The notes: generated by a model from the sequence alone, not told the origin. Shown: positions 14,447-22,938, counted from the first letter of the stretch. The stretch is DNA of 33,367 nt from JBKPIY01 sp046730475 (GCA_046730475.1 JBKPIY010000022.1:1-33367); one strand, 5' to 3'. Numbers and translations are program-made.

Positions 14447-14803
14447 GTGCAGCTCGAGGACCACTCCCAGTCCGTCGACGCGGTCTTCTCGGCGCTTGCG
14501 GACCCGACCCGCCGCCGGATGCTCGAGACGATGTCCCACGGGGACCCGGTGACCGCCACCGCCCTCGCCAGGCGCCTGCCGATCTCGCGGCAAGCGGTCG
14601 CCAAGCACCTGGCCGCTCTCCACGCCGCCCGGCTCGCGAAGGTCGAGCGGCAGGGGCGCGAGACCCTCTACTCACTCCAGACGCAGCCGCTCAGGGACGC
14701 CGCCCACTGGATCCAGACGGTCGGGGGTGAGTGGGACCGCCACCTCCGCGCCCTGAAGCGCTCGCTCGAGCGCTGGGGGCGCGAGGAGGAGAAGGCGAAC
14801 TGA
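14447..14803 (+). CDS. ArsR-family HTH regulator (second copy)
   Basis: A 118-residue winged-helix regulator. VDAVFSALADPTRRRMLETM, ALARRLPISRQAVAKHLAALHAARL (recognition helix) and YSLQTQPLRDAAHWI are typical of the SRPBCC-linked ArsR type. No metal-binding Cys is present. GTG 14447 gives the usual N-terminus. TTG 14429, overlapping the SRPBCC stop in TTGA, is an alternative that would give direct translational coupling and six more residues. It probably represses its own operon through the palindromes at 13887-13943, and because one of these lies inside the clpP promoter it may control clpP as well. That link is inference. Confidence 0.88.
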   Translation: MQLEDHSQSVDAVFSALADPTRRRMLETMSHGDPVTATALARRLPISRQAVAKHLAALHAARLAKVERQGRETLYSLQTQPLRDAAHWIQTVGGEWDRHLRALKRSLERWGREEEKAN

Positions 14804-14877
14804 GCCGGGGGCGCCGGCCGCCCGGGGCCCTGCCACGCGGGGACTAATATCGGGCGCGAAGCTACGAAAGGGTCGCC

Positions 14878-15585
14878 TTGGCCGACGCCACGGTCGCAGA
14901 GGAGGAGTACCTGCAGACGATGTTCTGGCTCGAGGAGGCCGGTCTTCCGATCACCGGCGCCAACATCGCCCGCGCGATGCAGCTCTCGCCGCCCACCGTC
15001 CACGAGATGATCGGCCGCCTGGAGGGCGACGGCTACGTCGAGCGCGCGAGCGACAAGTCCCTCGCCTTCACCGGCCGGGGGCGGTCGGAGGCCGAGGCCA
15101 TCGTCCGTCGCCACCGCCTGATCGAGCGCTTCCTCACCGACATCCTCGGGATTCCCTGGGACGAGGTCCACGAGGAGGCCGAGCGCCTCGAGCACGCGAT
15201 GTCGCCGGTGCTCGAGGAACGTATGCGGGCCGCGATCGGCGACGCGAAGACCTGCCCGCACGGCCATCCGATCGTGGAGGGCGCCCGGGAGGAGGGCGCC
15301 CTGCTCGCCGACGTCGAGCCGGGCGCGTCCGTGCGCATCCTGCGCTTCGAGAACGAGGCCGAGGAGCTCCTCCACTACCTGAAGGAGGCCGGCCTCCACC
15401 CCGCTCTCGAGGGGAAGGTCGAGAGCTCCGGCGACGACGAGGTCGTGATCGCCTCCGATGAGGGCCGCCACGCGATCTCAAAGAGCGTCGCCGAGACGGT
15501 ATCCGTCCGCGCCGACCCGGCGCCACCCTCGCGCCCGCCGCTGCCCGAACAGCTGGTGCTCTCCAGGGACCGCTACGGTCGCTGA
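14878..15585 (+). CDS. DtxR/MntR-family metal-dependent regulator
   Basis: A 235-residue regulator. The N-terminal winged helix (AEEEYLQTMFWLEEAGLPITGANIARAMQLS, then PPTVHEMIGRLEGDGYV) is followed by the dimerisation and metal-binding domain (RRHRLIERFLTDILGIPWDEVHEEAERLEHAMS and CPHGHPI). A C-terminal SH3-like/FeoA-type domain ends near 225. His, Glu and Cys residues in EHAMS and CPHGHP fit the primary and ancillary Fe(II) or Mn(II) sites. Holo-protein normally represses metal uptake genes. TTG 14878 is preceded by GAAAGGG at a suitable distance. No metal transporter lies beside it, so it is likely a global regulator. It converges on the Ddn-like gene. Confidence 0.9.
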   Translation: MADATVAEEEYLQTMFWLEEAGLPITGANIARAMQLSPPTVHEMIGRLEGDGYVERASDKSLAFTGRGRSEAEAIVRRHRLIERFLTDILGIPWDEVHEEAERLEHAMSPVLEERMRAAIGDAKTCPHGHPIVEGAREEGALLADVEPGASVRILRFENEAEELLHYLKEAGLHPALEGKVESSGDDEVVIASDEGRHAISKSVAETVSVRADPAPPSRPPLPEQLVLSRDRYGR

Positions 15586-15629
15586 CACCGACCGGTGCCC
15601 GCGCGCCGCGGCGGATCGGCCGGTGTCAG
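15582..15629. terminator. Inverted repeat holding both convergent stop codons
   Basis: CTGACACCG (15582-15590) is the exact reverse complement of CGGTGTCAG (15621-15629). The TGA of the DtxR gene lies in the left arm and the TGA of the minus-strand reductase in the right arm. This is likely a bidirectional terminator. The loop of about 30 bases is GC-rich and can form inner stems. Confidence 0.55.
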
Positions 15630-16129
15630 GTGAGATCCAGCAGGAACACAGCGATGCGGCGGTCGGGTGCCCTGTGTTCGTATTGCGACCAGCCCGGATA
15701 GACCCGGAGGCCCTCTTCCCAGATTCGTGCACGCTCCTCACCCTCGGCTTCGCGGGCGCGGAACCGGCGCACCGTGCCGCCGATCGAAACCTGGCCGTCG
15801 GGATTGGCCCGCAGGTTGTAGTACCAGGCTGGGTGGTGACGTTGGCCATAGTTCGACGCGATCACGGCAACGCCGTCGGCCGTGGGTAACCCGAGCACCG
15901 GCACCGAACGGGGCTTGCCGGTGCGAGCGCCGGTCGTGGTCAGGAGGACAACGGGAAGCCCCGACAGCATGCTCGAGAAGGTGTACCTGCCCCGGCTGAT
16001 CCGGTAGACGGGGCGGTCGATGAGGTACAGAGTCCGAGCGAAAAGCCACGAGCCAGGGCGGCTGGCAGCGAAGCGGCGCAAGGCCCTCTGAAGAGGATTG
16101 GCGCGCTCGTAAGTCGTTGGTTTGCCCAC
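15626..16129 (-). CDS. Ddn-like deazaflavin (F420)-dependent nitroreductase family protein
   Basis: A 167-residue split-barrel protein. LSGLPVVLLTTTGARTGKPRSVPVLGL is the family signature, followed by GVAVIASNYGQRHHPAWYYNLRANP and a C-terminal YPGWSQYEHRAPDRRIAVFLLDL. Mycobacterial Ddn uses reduced F420 to reduce quinones and activates the drug pretomanid. The class Thermoleophilia also has F420, so the cofactor is plausible. GTG 16129 is chosen for AGGGGAG upstream and because N-terminal homology starts about 10 residues in. Residues NPLQRALRRFAASRPGSWLF form an amphipathic lead-in typical of the family. It is a single gene, convergent with DtxR and divergent from the citryl-CoA lyase unit. 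Confidence 0.85.
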   Translation of the reverse strand: MGKPTTYERANPLQRALRRFAASRPGSWLFARTLYLIDRPVYRISRGRYTFSSMLSGLPVVLLTTTGARTGKPRSVPVLGLPTADGVAVIASNYGQRHHPAWYYNLRANPDGQVSIGGTVRRFRAREAEGEERARIWEEGLRVYPGWSQYEHRAPDRRIAVFLLDLT

Positions 16130-16302
16130 CGGGTATCTCCCCTCGAGACTGCGCCCACCGCGTCTCTCGTTGGATGATCGCGGATCGCCTCGATCGCGGT
16201 GAGCGGCCGTCGCCGGCGATCCCCGCCCGGGGTGCGAAGGCCCGCGGTTCCGGTCCTCTCTCGCCTCCATCGCACGCCCGAAAAGGAGGCGGAAGGCGGC
16301 TC

Positions 16303-16331
16303 TTGACAGTGGGGCGCCCGATCCATAGCGT
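16303..16331 (+). promoter_or_regulatory. Promoter of the citryl-CoA lyase-ligase-GST unit
   Basis: A perfect -35 TTGACA (16303-16308) and a -10-like TAGCGT (16326-16331, TAnnnT) are 17 bases apart. Transcription would start near 16338, leaving a leader of about 50 bases that ends in a strong GGGAGGAGGCGGG ribosome site before ATG 16388. Confidence 0.55.
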
Positions 16332-16387
16332 CGCCACGATGCTGGCAACGGATCGGCTTCGACGACGGCAGTGGGGGAGGAGGCGGG

Positions 16388-17185
16388 ATGCAAACCGTTA
16401 AGGGCGAGATCCCCGTCAGCCACATCAGCCAGGCCTATCCCGACAGGGTCGAAGTGCGGGGCCGGGACCTGTGCGGCGATCTGATGGGCAGGGTGAGCTT
16501 CACCGAGTACTTCCACCTGCTGCTCACCGGACGGGACCCGACCGAAGAACAGCGCTTCTTCCTCGACCTGCTGCTCGTTGCGATCGCCGAGCACGGGATG
16601 ATGCCCACCAACATCGCTTCCCGAATGACCCTTGCGGCCGATCCCGGATCGCTGCAGGGGGCCGTCGCGGCGGGCATCCTCGGCTGTGGTCCGGTCATCC
16701 TGGGGACCTCCGAGTCGTGCGCGCGACTTCTCGAGGCGGCGCAGGAGAGGGTGGAGTCCGGTGAGGAGCCCGCGACGGTCGCCGTGGAGACGGCGCGTTC
16801 GGTCCACGCTTCCGGCGGCAAGCTGCCTGGGTTCGGCCATCCCGTCCATCGCCCTCTCGACCCGCGCGCTGAGCGAATCCTCGAGCTCGCGGATGCGCGC
16901 GGGGTGAGCGGGCCCCACATCCTGCTCGCGGGCTGTTTCCGCGATGCCGCGGCCGAGCTCTGGGGCACACCGCTCACCCTGAACGTCTCCATGCCGATCG
17001 CGGCGGTGATGCTCGACCTGGGCTTCTCGACAGCCGTCGTGAAGGCCGTTCCGATCCTGGCGCGCACGGCCGGGCTGCTCGCCCATCTGGCCGAAGAGCA
17101 AGAGGATCCCCTCGGCCTTCTGATGGCAGCGAGGGCGGAGGAGGCGATCGAGTACCAGCGCCGGTCCGAAGCCGAGCCCGGATGA
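16388..17185 (+). CDS. Citryl-CoA lyase-like short citrate synthase family protein
   Basis: A 265-residue member of the citrate synthase fold, far shorter than true citrate synthases (about 370-430). It has DLCGDLMGRVSFTEYFHLLLTG, the active-site helix GKLPGFGHPVHRPLDPR (His151, His154) and NVSMPIAAVMLDLGFSTAVV. The usual His of the large-domain GGANE segment is not seen; that region reads DPGSLQGAVAAGILGCG. Proteins of this length include citryl-CoA lyase (Ccl), which splits citryl-CoA to acetyl-CoA and oxaloacetate. Function on another 3-hydroxyacyl-CoA such as a citramalyl- or methylcitryl-type thioester is equally possible. Its end overlaps the ligase gene start by four bases (ATGA), so the two should act on the same thioester. 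Confidence 0.78.
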   Translation: MQTVKGEIPVSHISQAYPDRVEVRGRDLCGDLMGRVSFTEYFHLLLTGRDPTEEQRFFLDLLLVAIAEHGMMPTNIASRMTLAADPGSLQGAVAAGILGCGPVILGTSESCARLLEAAQERVESGEEPATVAVETARSVHASGGKLPGFGHPVHRPLDPRAERILELADARGVSGPHILLAGCFRDAAAELWGTPLTLNVSMPIAAVMLDLGFSTAVVKAVPILARTAGLLAHLAEEQEDPLGLLMAARAEEAIEYQRRSEAEPG

Positions 17186-18498
17186 TGCTCGAGCCCGAGG
17201 TCGAGACCCGGCCGTGGGCACAGCAGCTGGCGCTCGACGATGCGTGCTACCGCGCCCAGCTCGCCTACCTCTTCGACCGCTCGGCCTTCTATCGCGAGAA
17301 GCTGGCCGCGGCGGGATTCGCCTCCGAGCGGGCCGCGGGCGGGCTCGGCGACCTCGCGCAGCTGCCGCTCACCGACAAGCAAGAGCTGAGGGCGACGTGC
17401 ACGCCCGAGGATCCGATCGGCGCGCACCTCTGCGCGGCGCCCTCCGAGATCGTTCGGATCTACTCGACGAGCGGTACGACCGGGGCGCCCAGCTACATCC
17501 CCCTGACGAAGGGCGATCTCGACAACTGGGTGACCGCCTCGGCACGCAGCTACGCAGCCTCCGGCATCGCCGCCGGCCAGCGGCTCGTCTCCACCTACAA
17601 CGCCGGGCCGTTTGCAGCGGGCGCGGCACTCGCCGCCTTCGACCGGATCGGCCTCTGCCACATTCCAGTCGGCACTGGCAACACCGAGCGCCTGATTTGC
17701 GCGATCGAGCTCCTCCGGCCCGAGGCGGCGGTGCTCACCCCCTCATACGTTGCCTATCTCGTCGAGGCGGCTGCGGAGCGGAACGTCGATCTTCGGGCGA
17801 CGAGCGTCGAGCGCGTCCTGGTGGCGGGTGAGCCGGGCGGTGGCGAGCCGGCGTTCCGGGCGAATCTCGAAGCCGGTTGGGGTGCAACGGTCACCGAGGC
17901 GATGGGCATCGGCGACATCGGCGTGTCGTTGTGGGGGGAGTGCGAAGAGCAGGACGGAATGCACCTGGGCGCGCGCGGCTTCGTCCACGCCGAGCTGATC
18001 GACCCCGAGACCGGCGCCGCCGTCGAGATCGACGACGGCGCGAGCGGCGAGCTCGTGTTGACGCACCTTCAACATCGCGGGGCGCCTCTCCTGCGCTTCC
18101 GCACACGCGACCACGTCGAGGTCCGGACGAGCCCGTGCAGGTGCGGCCGCACGAGCCCGCGCCTGCGCTGCATCGGGCGCACCGACGACATGCTCATCGT
18201 CCGCGGCATCAACGTCTTCCCCTCGGCCGTCCGCGAGGTGGTGGGCGGGTTCGCGCCCGAGGTCAGCGGCCATATTCTCGTCAAGCCGCCGGCGCCGGGG
18301 GTGAAGCAGGAGCCGCCGCTTCCCGTCGGCGTCGAGCTGGCCCAAGGCGCAACCGCCGACCCCGGCCTGGCGGAGGCGATCAGCGAGAGGCTGCGCGAGG
18401 TGCTCGTGGTCCAGACACGCGTGGAGCTGGTGCCGTGGGGGAGCCTGCGACGCAGCGAATACAAGTCGAAGCTCGTCGAGCGTCAGGTCGAAGCCTGA
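17182..18498 (+). CDS. PaaK-like AMP-forming acyl-CoA ligase
   Basis: A 438-residue ligase of the phenylacetate-CoA ligase type. It activates a carboxylic acid to an acyl-adenylate and then to the CoA thioester. The start region has YRAQLAYLFDRSAFYREKL. The P-loop is YSTSGTTGAPSYIPLTKGD (about 93-111). The C-terminal hinge and lid carry CRCGRTSPRLRCIGRTDDML and IVRGINVFPSAV, all standard for PaaK. Length is normal. ATG 17182 overlaps the previous stop; ATG 17185 is one codon on. Which acid it takes is not readable from sequence. Sitting between a citryl-CoA-lyase-like gene and a GST, it probably supplies the thioester that the lyase cleaves. Confidence 0.88.
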   Translation: MMLEPEVETRPWAQQLALDDACYRAQLAYLFDRSAFYREKLAAAGFASERAAGGLGDLAQLPLTDKQELRATCTPEDPIGAHLCAAPSEIVRIYSTSGTTGAPSYIPLTKGDLDNWVTASARSYAASGIAAGQRLVSTYNAGPFAAGAALAAFDRIGLCHIPVGTGNTERLICAIELLRPEAAVLTPSYVAYLVEAAAERNVDLRATSVERVLVAGEPGGGEPAFRANLEAGWGATVTEAMGIGDIGVSLWGECEEQDGMHLGARGFVHAELIDPETGAAVEIDDGASGELVLTHLQHRGAPLLRFRTRDHVEVRTSPCRCGRTSPRLRCIGRTDDMLIVRGINVFPSAVREVVGGFAPEVSGHILVKPPAPGVKQEPPLPVGVELAQGATADPGLAEAISERLREVLVVQTRVELVPWGSLRRSEYKSKLVERQVEA

Positions 18499-18556
18499 TG
18501 CGAAAGCTCGAGCCAGACAGCACGACCATCCTGCGACCAGAGATCCGGAGGATCAC

Positions 18557-19240
18557 ATGGCTGAAAACACGCTGAGCATCCTGAAGCCGAGCGTCAACAA
18601 CCTGTCCGCTCGGGTCTTCGTGCGAGCCGCCGGGCTCGACTTCGAAGAGCTCGACATGTGGGGGAAGAAGGGCACCCCGGAGTTCTTGAGGAAGGACCCC
18701 GCCGACCTCACGCCGCTGCTCGAGGAGGAGGGGCTTCCCAGGGGCTCGCTCTGGGAGAGCTGCGCGATCATGCAGTACCTCTGCAACAAGCACGATCTCG
18801 ACCGGTTCTATCCCAACGACCCTGGCGAGCGGGCGATGGTCGACAGCGCGATGTTCTATCTGATCGGCACCCTCTATCCCCTCGTCGCGCGCGCCACCTA
18901 CCCGACGCTCGGCTTCCCCCAGTACGCGGGCGAGGTCGGCACATCCGAGGCGGACGACGAGATGAAGGAACAGGCGCAGAGAGACGCCGCTGACGCGATT
19001 GCTCAGCCGCTCGAGGCCTATCGGGCCTTCTTCCTGGACGGGAGGGAGTTCATCGGCGGCGCCTCCCCGTCGATCGCCGACATTCGCCTGGCGGTGACGC
19101 TGGAGTTCCTGCGCGCGATCGACTACGAGTTCCCGGCCTGGGCCGCGGAGTACATGACCGCGGTGGAGACGGCGCTCGGCGAGGCCTACTCGGAGCCGGT
19201 GGGGGACGTGCGCGGCTTCGTCGCCTCGATGAAGCCGTAG
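18557..19240 (+). CDS. Glutathione S-transferase family protein
   Basis: A 227-residue protein with the thioredoxin-like N-domain (TLSILKPSVNNLSARVFVRAAGLDFEEL) and the glutathione gamma-glutamyl contact ESCAIMQYLCN at about 66-76. The all-alpha C-domain includes the N-capping helix signature IGGASPSIADIRLAVTLEFL. CGGAGG lies before ATG 18557. Family members join glutathione to electrophiles or isomerise thiol adducts. Actinobacteria mostly use mycothiol and rarely make glutathione, so the thiol used here is uncertain. It follows the ligase by 58 bases on the same strand and is probably in the same operon, which hints at a pathway handling an electrophilic or unsaturated acid. Confidence 0.87.
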   Translation: MAENTLSILKPSVNNLSARVFVRAAGLDFEELDMWGKKGTPEFLRKDPADLTPLLEEEGLPRGSLWESCAIMQYLCNKHDLDRFYPNDPGERAMVDSAMFYLIGTLYPLVARATYPTLGFPQYAGEVGTSEADDEMKEQAQRDAADAIAQPLEAYRAFFLDGREFIGGASPSIADIRLAVTLEFLRAIDYEFPAWAAEYMTAVETALGEAYSEPVGDVRGFVASMKP

Positions 19241-19344
19241 TTCACGTGAGGCCTGGCCGCGGGAGCCGACAGCCCCGGGGCGCGAAGGGGAAGAGCGTGC
19301 GAAGCGTGCTGAACTGGGGTGCCGGGAGGACCCCTGGACAGGAC

Positions 19345-19379
19345 AGCGCGCCGCGCGGGACCTTTCCGGGACGCGCGCT
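19345..19379. terminator. GC-rich inverted repeat between convergent genes
   Basis: AGCGCGC (19345-19351) pairs with GCGCGCT (19373-19379). The right arm overlaps the stop codon of the minus-strand regulator, and the rightward GST gene ends about 100 bases earlier. It is a plausible terminator for one or both; there is no T-tract. Confidence 0.35.
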
Positions 19380-22300
19380 AGCGGGCCCGCGTCAGCGGCG
19401 CGGCCGCCAGCCGCTCGGCCTGGCCGACCGCGCCGATCTGGGTGAACAGGCGGTGCGCCTCGCGGAGCTCCCGCTCGCGCTCCCCCGGATCGTCGCTCAG
19501 GCGAGCGAGCTCGGCGAGCTCGACGTGGACCAGCGGCTCGTAGGCCTTGGCGCCGGTGTCACGCGCCAGCTGGAGGGCGCGCGCGAGCGCCGCCTCGATC
19601 TGCTCGTGGGCAGCGGGGCCGGCCGTGCCGAGCAGGACCCGCGCCAGCGCCAGGCTCGAATATGTCTCACCCATGGGGCTCCCGCGCGCGTGATCGATCG
19701 CGAGCCCCTCCGCGACCAGGGCACAGGCCCGATCCACCTCCCCGAGGCCGAGGTACGACTCGCCGAGCAGGGCGAGCCGGAGGCCGTCCCCCTCGAGCCC
19801 CGTGCGCCGTTCCCTCGCGATCGCCAGGGAGCGCTCGAGTGCCTCGACCGCCGGCCGCCACTCGCCCCGCATCCGTTGCCCGAGGCCGACGAAGAGCCAG
19901 GCCCAGGCGCGCGAGAAGGAGTCCCCGATCCGCTCGGCGATCTCGAGCGCCTGCCGCGCGTGGTCGAGCGCGGCGTCGGGCTCGCCCGTGAAGTGCGCGC
20001 GCCAGGCGGACACGCTATGGGTCCAGCCGACCGTCTCGGTGTCCCCTTGCTCGTGGGCGACTCTCCTGGCTTGCTCGATCAGACGGCGTGCCTCCTCGAG
20101 CTCGCCCAGGAGGGTGAGCGCGAGCCCCTTATCCTTATGGCAGAAGGCGTAGGGGCAGCCGACCATGGTCCCGGCCGCCACTGTGGGGTCGCCGCCGGCC
20201 AGCTCGATCGCGCGATCGAACACCGCCACGGCCTCGCGGAACTCGCCGATGCAGTAGAGGGCGTAGGCGCCGAGCGCGACCGCCATGTAGAGCCGGGGGT
20301 CGCGGGACTCCTCCGCGAGCGCGATCGCCTGGCGGGCGAGCCTAGCCCACTCGCGCACGTCGCCGTCGCCGGTGCCCCTGACCCCGCCGTAAACCGAGAG
20401 CAGGAGCGCCCGCGAGCTGATGTCACCGGACTCTGAGGCCATCCGCTCGGCTTCGGTGAACAGGACCTTTGCCTCCTCGGCGGAGATCCCGAGCCGCCAG
20501 CCGTAGTTCAGCGACTCGATCCTCGCGGTGAGGCCCAGCGACACCGTCTCCCCGGACTCGGGCACGGCATCGGTGAGCTCCCGCACTCTGCCCCAGTGTC
20601 GAAGCGCCTCGCTTGGATCGTTGGTTCCCGACCAGGTCGCCGCTCGAGCGTGGCAGCGCGCCGCCGCCAGCGCCTCGCCGGCCGCCTCCCAGTGTTGGGC
20701 CAGGAGCGCGGCGCGCTCGTCGAGCCGCTCGGGGTGTTGTTCGGCGACCGCCCGGGCGACCGCTGCGTGGACCTTGGCGCGTCGATCGCCCAGCTGCGAT
20801 CCGTAGGCCACCTCCCGCGTCAAGGGATGCTTGAAGGCGTAGAGGGCCTCCGGGTAGGTCTCCTGCTCGTAGACGAACTCGCCCCTGACGAGCTCGCGAA
20901 GCGCGTCCTCGAGCTTCGCCGACGTGAGCCCCGCGACCCGCTCCAGGACCGGCCCGGAGAACTCCCTGCCGATCACCGCCGCCGCCTGCAGCACGGCCTT
21001 CTCCTGTCGTGGAAGCCGGTCGATTCGGGCGGCGAGCACGGCCTGCACGCTCGCCGGGACCGCCGCCTCTGCAACCGGTGCCGCAAGCCGGTAGGCGCCG
21101 CGCGCGCCCACCAGGCTCCCGGCCTCGACCAGCGACCGCACGAGCTCCTCGATGAAGAACGGGTTGCCCCCGGTCCGCTCGCGGACCAGCTCACAGAGCC
21201 CGTCGAGCGAGGGATCGGAGCCGACCAGGTCGGCGAGCAGCTCCTCTACTGCCTCTGGGGCGAGCGGCGCGAGCGCGATCTGGCGGTAGTAGGAGCGCGA
21301 CATCCAGCCGGCCCGGTATTCGGGCCGGAAGTTGACGAGCGTCAGGCCCCGCGTCCCCTGGACCGCCTCCGCCTGGTTGGCGAGAAAGACCTCGCTCGCC
21401 GGATCGAGCCAGTGCAGATCCTCGATCACCATGACGCCGGGCTCGCGGGCGCTCTGGGCGCGGGTCAAGCGCTTCATCAGCGCCAGCAGCTGGCGCTGGC
21501 GCGCCTCCGGGTCCATCCGTTCGGCGGGGCGCTCGGCGTCGGGCACCGCCAGGAAGTCGAAGATCAGCGGCAGGTCGCCCTCGAAGGCCCTGTCGAGAAG
21601 CAGCAGCTTGCCCGTGATCCGCTCGCGCGCCGTCTGGTCGGAGTCGTGCTCTGTGATCTCGAAGTAGGCGCGCAGGAACTGGAGCAGGGGCATCAGCGGG
21701 ACGGACTTGGCGTGGGCCTGGCCGGCGAGGTGATAGACCGGCACGCCCTTGGCCCGCTGCCGCTCCGCGAACTCGTGAGAGAGCCGGCTCTTGCCGACCC
21801 CGGGCTCGCCGACGATCCCGATCAGCTGCCCCTGTCCGCCCAGCGCCTGCCCCCAGGCGCTCTCCAGTACCCGCAGCTCCTCGTCGCGCCCGACGAAGCG
21901 TGAGAGGCCACGGGCCCGAGCGACGTCGATCGCCCCGCGCGCCGGGCCGACGCCGGTCAGCTCGTATACCCGCAGCGAGCGACTGGCGCCCTTGAGGTCG
22001 AACTCGCCGAGATCGCTGAGCGCGAGATAGCCCTCCGCCAGTGACGCCGTGCGTTCGCTGAGATAGATCCTGTCCGGGGCGGCGAGCTGCTCCACCCGCT
22101 CCGCCAGGCCGACGGTGTGGCCCACCGCCGTGTACTCCATGCCCAGGTCCGCGCCGATCGCCCCCACCACCACCTCTCCCGAGTTCAGCCCCATCCGCAC
22201 CGAGAAGCTGAGGCCCTGGGCGCGGCGCAGCTCCGCGGCGAAGGCGGCGAGCTCGCGCTGCAGATGCAGAGCCGCATAGCAGGCGCGTCGGGCGTGGTCC

Positions 22301-22788
22301 TCACGGGCGATCGGGGCCCCGAACAGCGCCATCATCCCGTCGCCGGTGAACTTGTCGACCGTGCCCTCGAACCGATGCACGCCCGCGCACAGGATCGCCA
22401 AGAAGCGCGCCATCAGCGCCCGCCACTGCTCCGCGTCGCTTCGCTCGGCCAGTTCCATCGAGCCCACCACGTCCGCAAACAACACCGTCACCTGCTTGCG
22501 CTCACCCTCGAGGGCACCGCGGCCGGCACGGATCTCCTCGGCGAGGTGCTCCGGCGTGTAGGAACGCGGGTCCGGCGCCGCGGCCGCATCGCCGCCTGCC
22601 CGGGTGGCCTTCCCGGGCGGGGCCAGCGCCTCGCCGCAGGCGTTACAAAACCACTGGCCTGCCGGGTTCGACGCGCCGCAGCTCGGACACGCAGACGAAC
22701 CGCGAAGCGGCGTTGCGCAACTCCCGCAGAAACGCGCCCCTGCGGGATTCGGATGACCGCAGGACGGACAGTCCACCTCGGGCTCCAA
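19378..22788 (-). CDS. Zinc-ribbon / class III cyclase / AAA ATPase / TPR regulator
   Basis: A 1,136-residue soluble multidomain protein. Residues 7-51 hold two zinc ribbons (Cys7, 10, 21, 24 and Cys34, 37, 48, 51). About 95-270 is a class III nucleotide cyclase domain with VTVLFADVVGSMELAERSD (metal Asp106) and VDKFTGDGMMALFG (Lys146, Asp150). The usual VNLAAR motif reads HTVGLAERVEQLA, so the transition-state Asn is missing and activity is doubtful. A STAND-type AAA module follows, with Walker A GIVGEPGVGKSRLSHEF. Helical TPR-like repeats run from about 640 to the end. Such proteins are thought to be signal-transduction hubs. The start is TTG 22788; GTG four codons later is an alternative. 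It diverges from marR. Confidence 0.87.
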   Translation of the reverse strand: MEPEVDCPSCGHPNPAGARFCGSCATPLRGSSACPSCGASNPAGQWFCNACGEALAPPGKATRAGGDAAAAPDPRSYTPEHLAEEIRAGRGALEGERKQVTVLFADVVGSMELAERSDAEQWRALMARFLAILCAGVHRFEGTVDKFTGDGMMALFGAPIAREDHARRACYAALHLQRELAAFAAELRRAQGLSFSVRMGLNSGEVVVGAIGADLGMEYTAVGHTVGLAERVEQLAAPDRIYLSERTASLAEGYLALSDLGEFDLKGASRSLRVYELTGVGPARGAIDVARARGLSRFVGRDEELRVLESAWGQALGGQGQLIGIVGEPGVGKSRLSHEFAERQRAKGVPVYHLAGQAHAKSVPLMPLLQFLRAYFEITEHDSDQTARERITGKLLLLDRAFEGDLPLIFDFLAVPDAERPAERMDPEARQRQLLALMKRLTRAQSAREPGVMVIEDLHWLDPASEVFLANQAEAVQGTRGLTLVNFRPEYRAGWMSRSYYRQIALAPLAPEAVEELLADLVGSDPSLDGLCELVRERTGGNPFFIEELVRSLVEAGSLVGARGAYRLAAPVAEAAVPASVQAVLAARIDRLPRQEKAVLQAAAVIGREFSGPVLERVAGLTSAKLEDALRELVRGEFVYEQETYPEALYAFKHPLTREVAYGSQLGDRRAKVHAAVARAVAEQHPERLDERAALLAQHWEAAGEALAAARCHARAATWSGTNDPSEALRHWGRVRELTDAVPESGETVSLGLTARIESLNYGWRLGISAEEAKVLFTEAERMASESGDISSRALLLSVYGGVRGTGDGDVREWARLARQAIALAEESRDPRLYMAVALGAYALYCIGEFREAVAVFDRAIELAGGDPTVAAGTMVGCPYAFCHKDKGLALTLLGELEEARRLIEQARRVAHEQGDTETVGWTHSVSAWRAHFTGEPDAALDHARQALEIAERIGDSFSRAWAWLFVGLGQRMRGEWRPAVEALERSLAIARERRTGLEGDGLRLALLGESYLGLGEVDRACALVAEGLAIDHARGSPMGETYSSLALARVLLGTAGPAAHEQIEAALARALQLARDTGAKAYEPLVHVELAELARLSDDPGERERELREAHRLFTQIGAVGQAERLAAAPLTRAR

Positions 22789-22902
22789 ACGAAATGCCGG
22801 TCGAGACTGAGACGAGCGTACTCCTCGAGGACAGATCGAGCGGCATCGCCGGTGAGGGCTAACGGCCGGGCTCCGCCGCTTGCGTCATCCGACCAAAGAG
22901 AT

Positions 22903-22931
22903 TTGACAGAGTCCTGTCAATATGACAGAAT
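22903..22931 (+). promoter_or_regulatory. marR promoter with overlapping operator, leaderless
   Basis: TTGACA (22903-22908) and CAGAAT (22926-22931) are 17 bases apart, giving a start of transcription at about 22938, one base from the ATG at 22939. The palindrome TTGACAG-AGTC-CTGTCAA (22903-22920) covers the -35, and a third half-site TGACAG lies at 22923-22928. There is no Shine-Dalgarno. This looks like an autorepressed, leaderless gene. Confidence 0.6.
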
Positions 22932-22938
22932 CCTTGCA

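Noticed and set aside
20596..21903. Plus-strand open frame opposite the cyclase/TPR regulator
   Set aside because: Low-complexity antisense translation; the minus-strand protein is fully conserved here.
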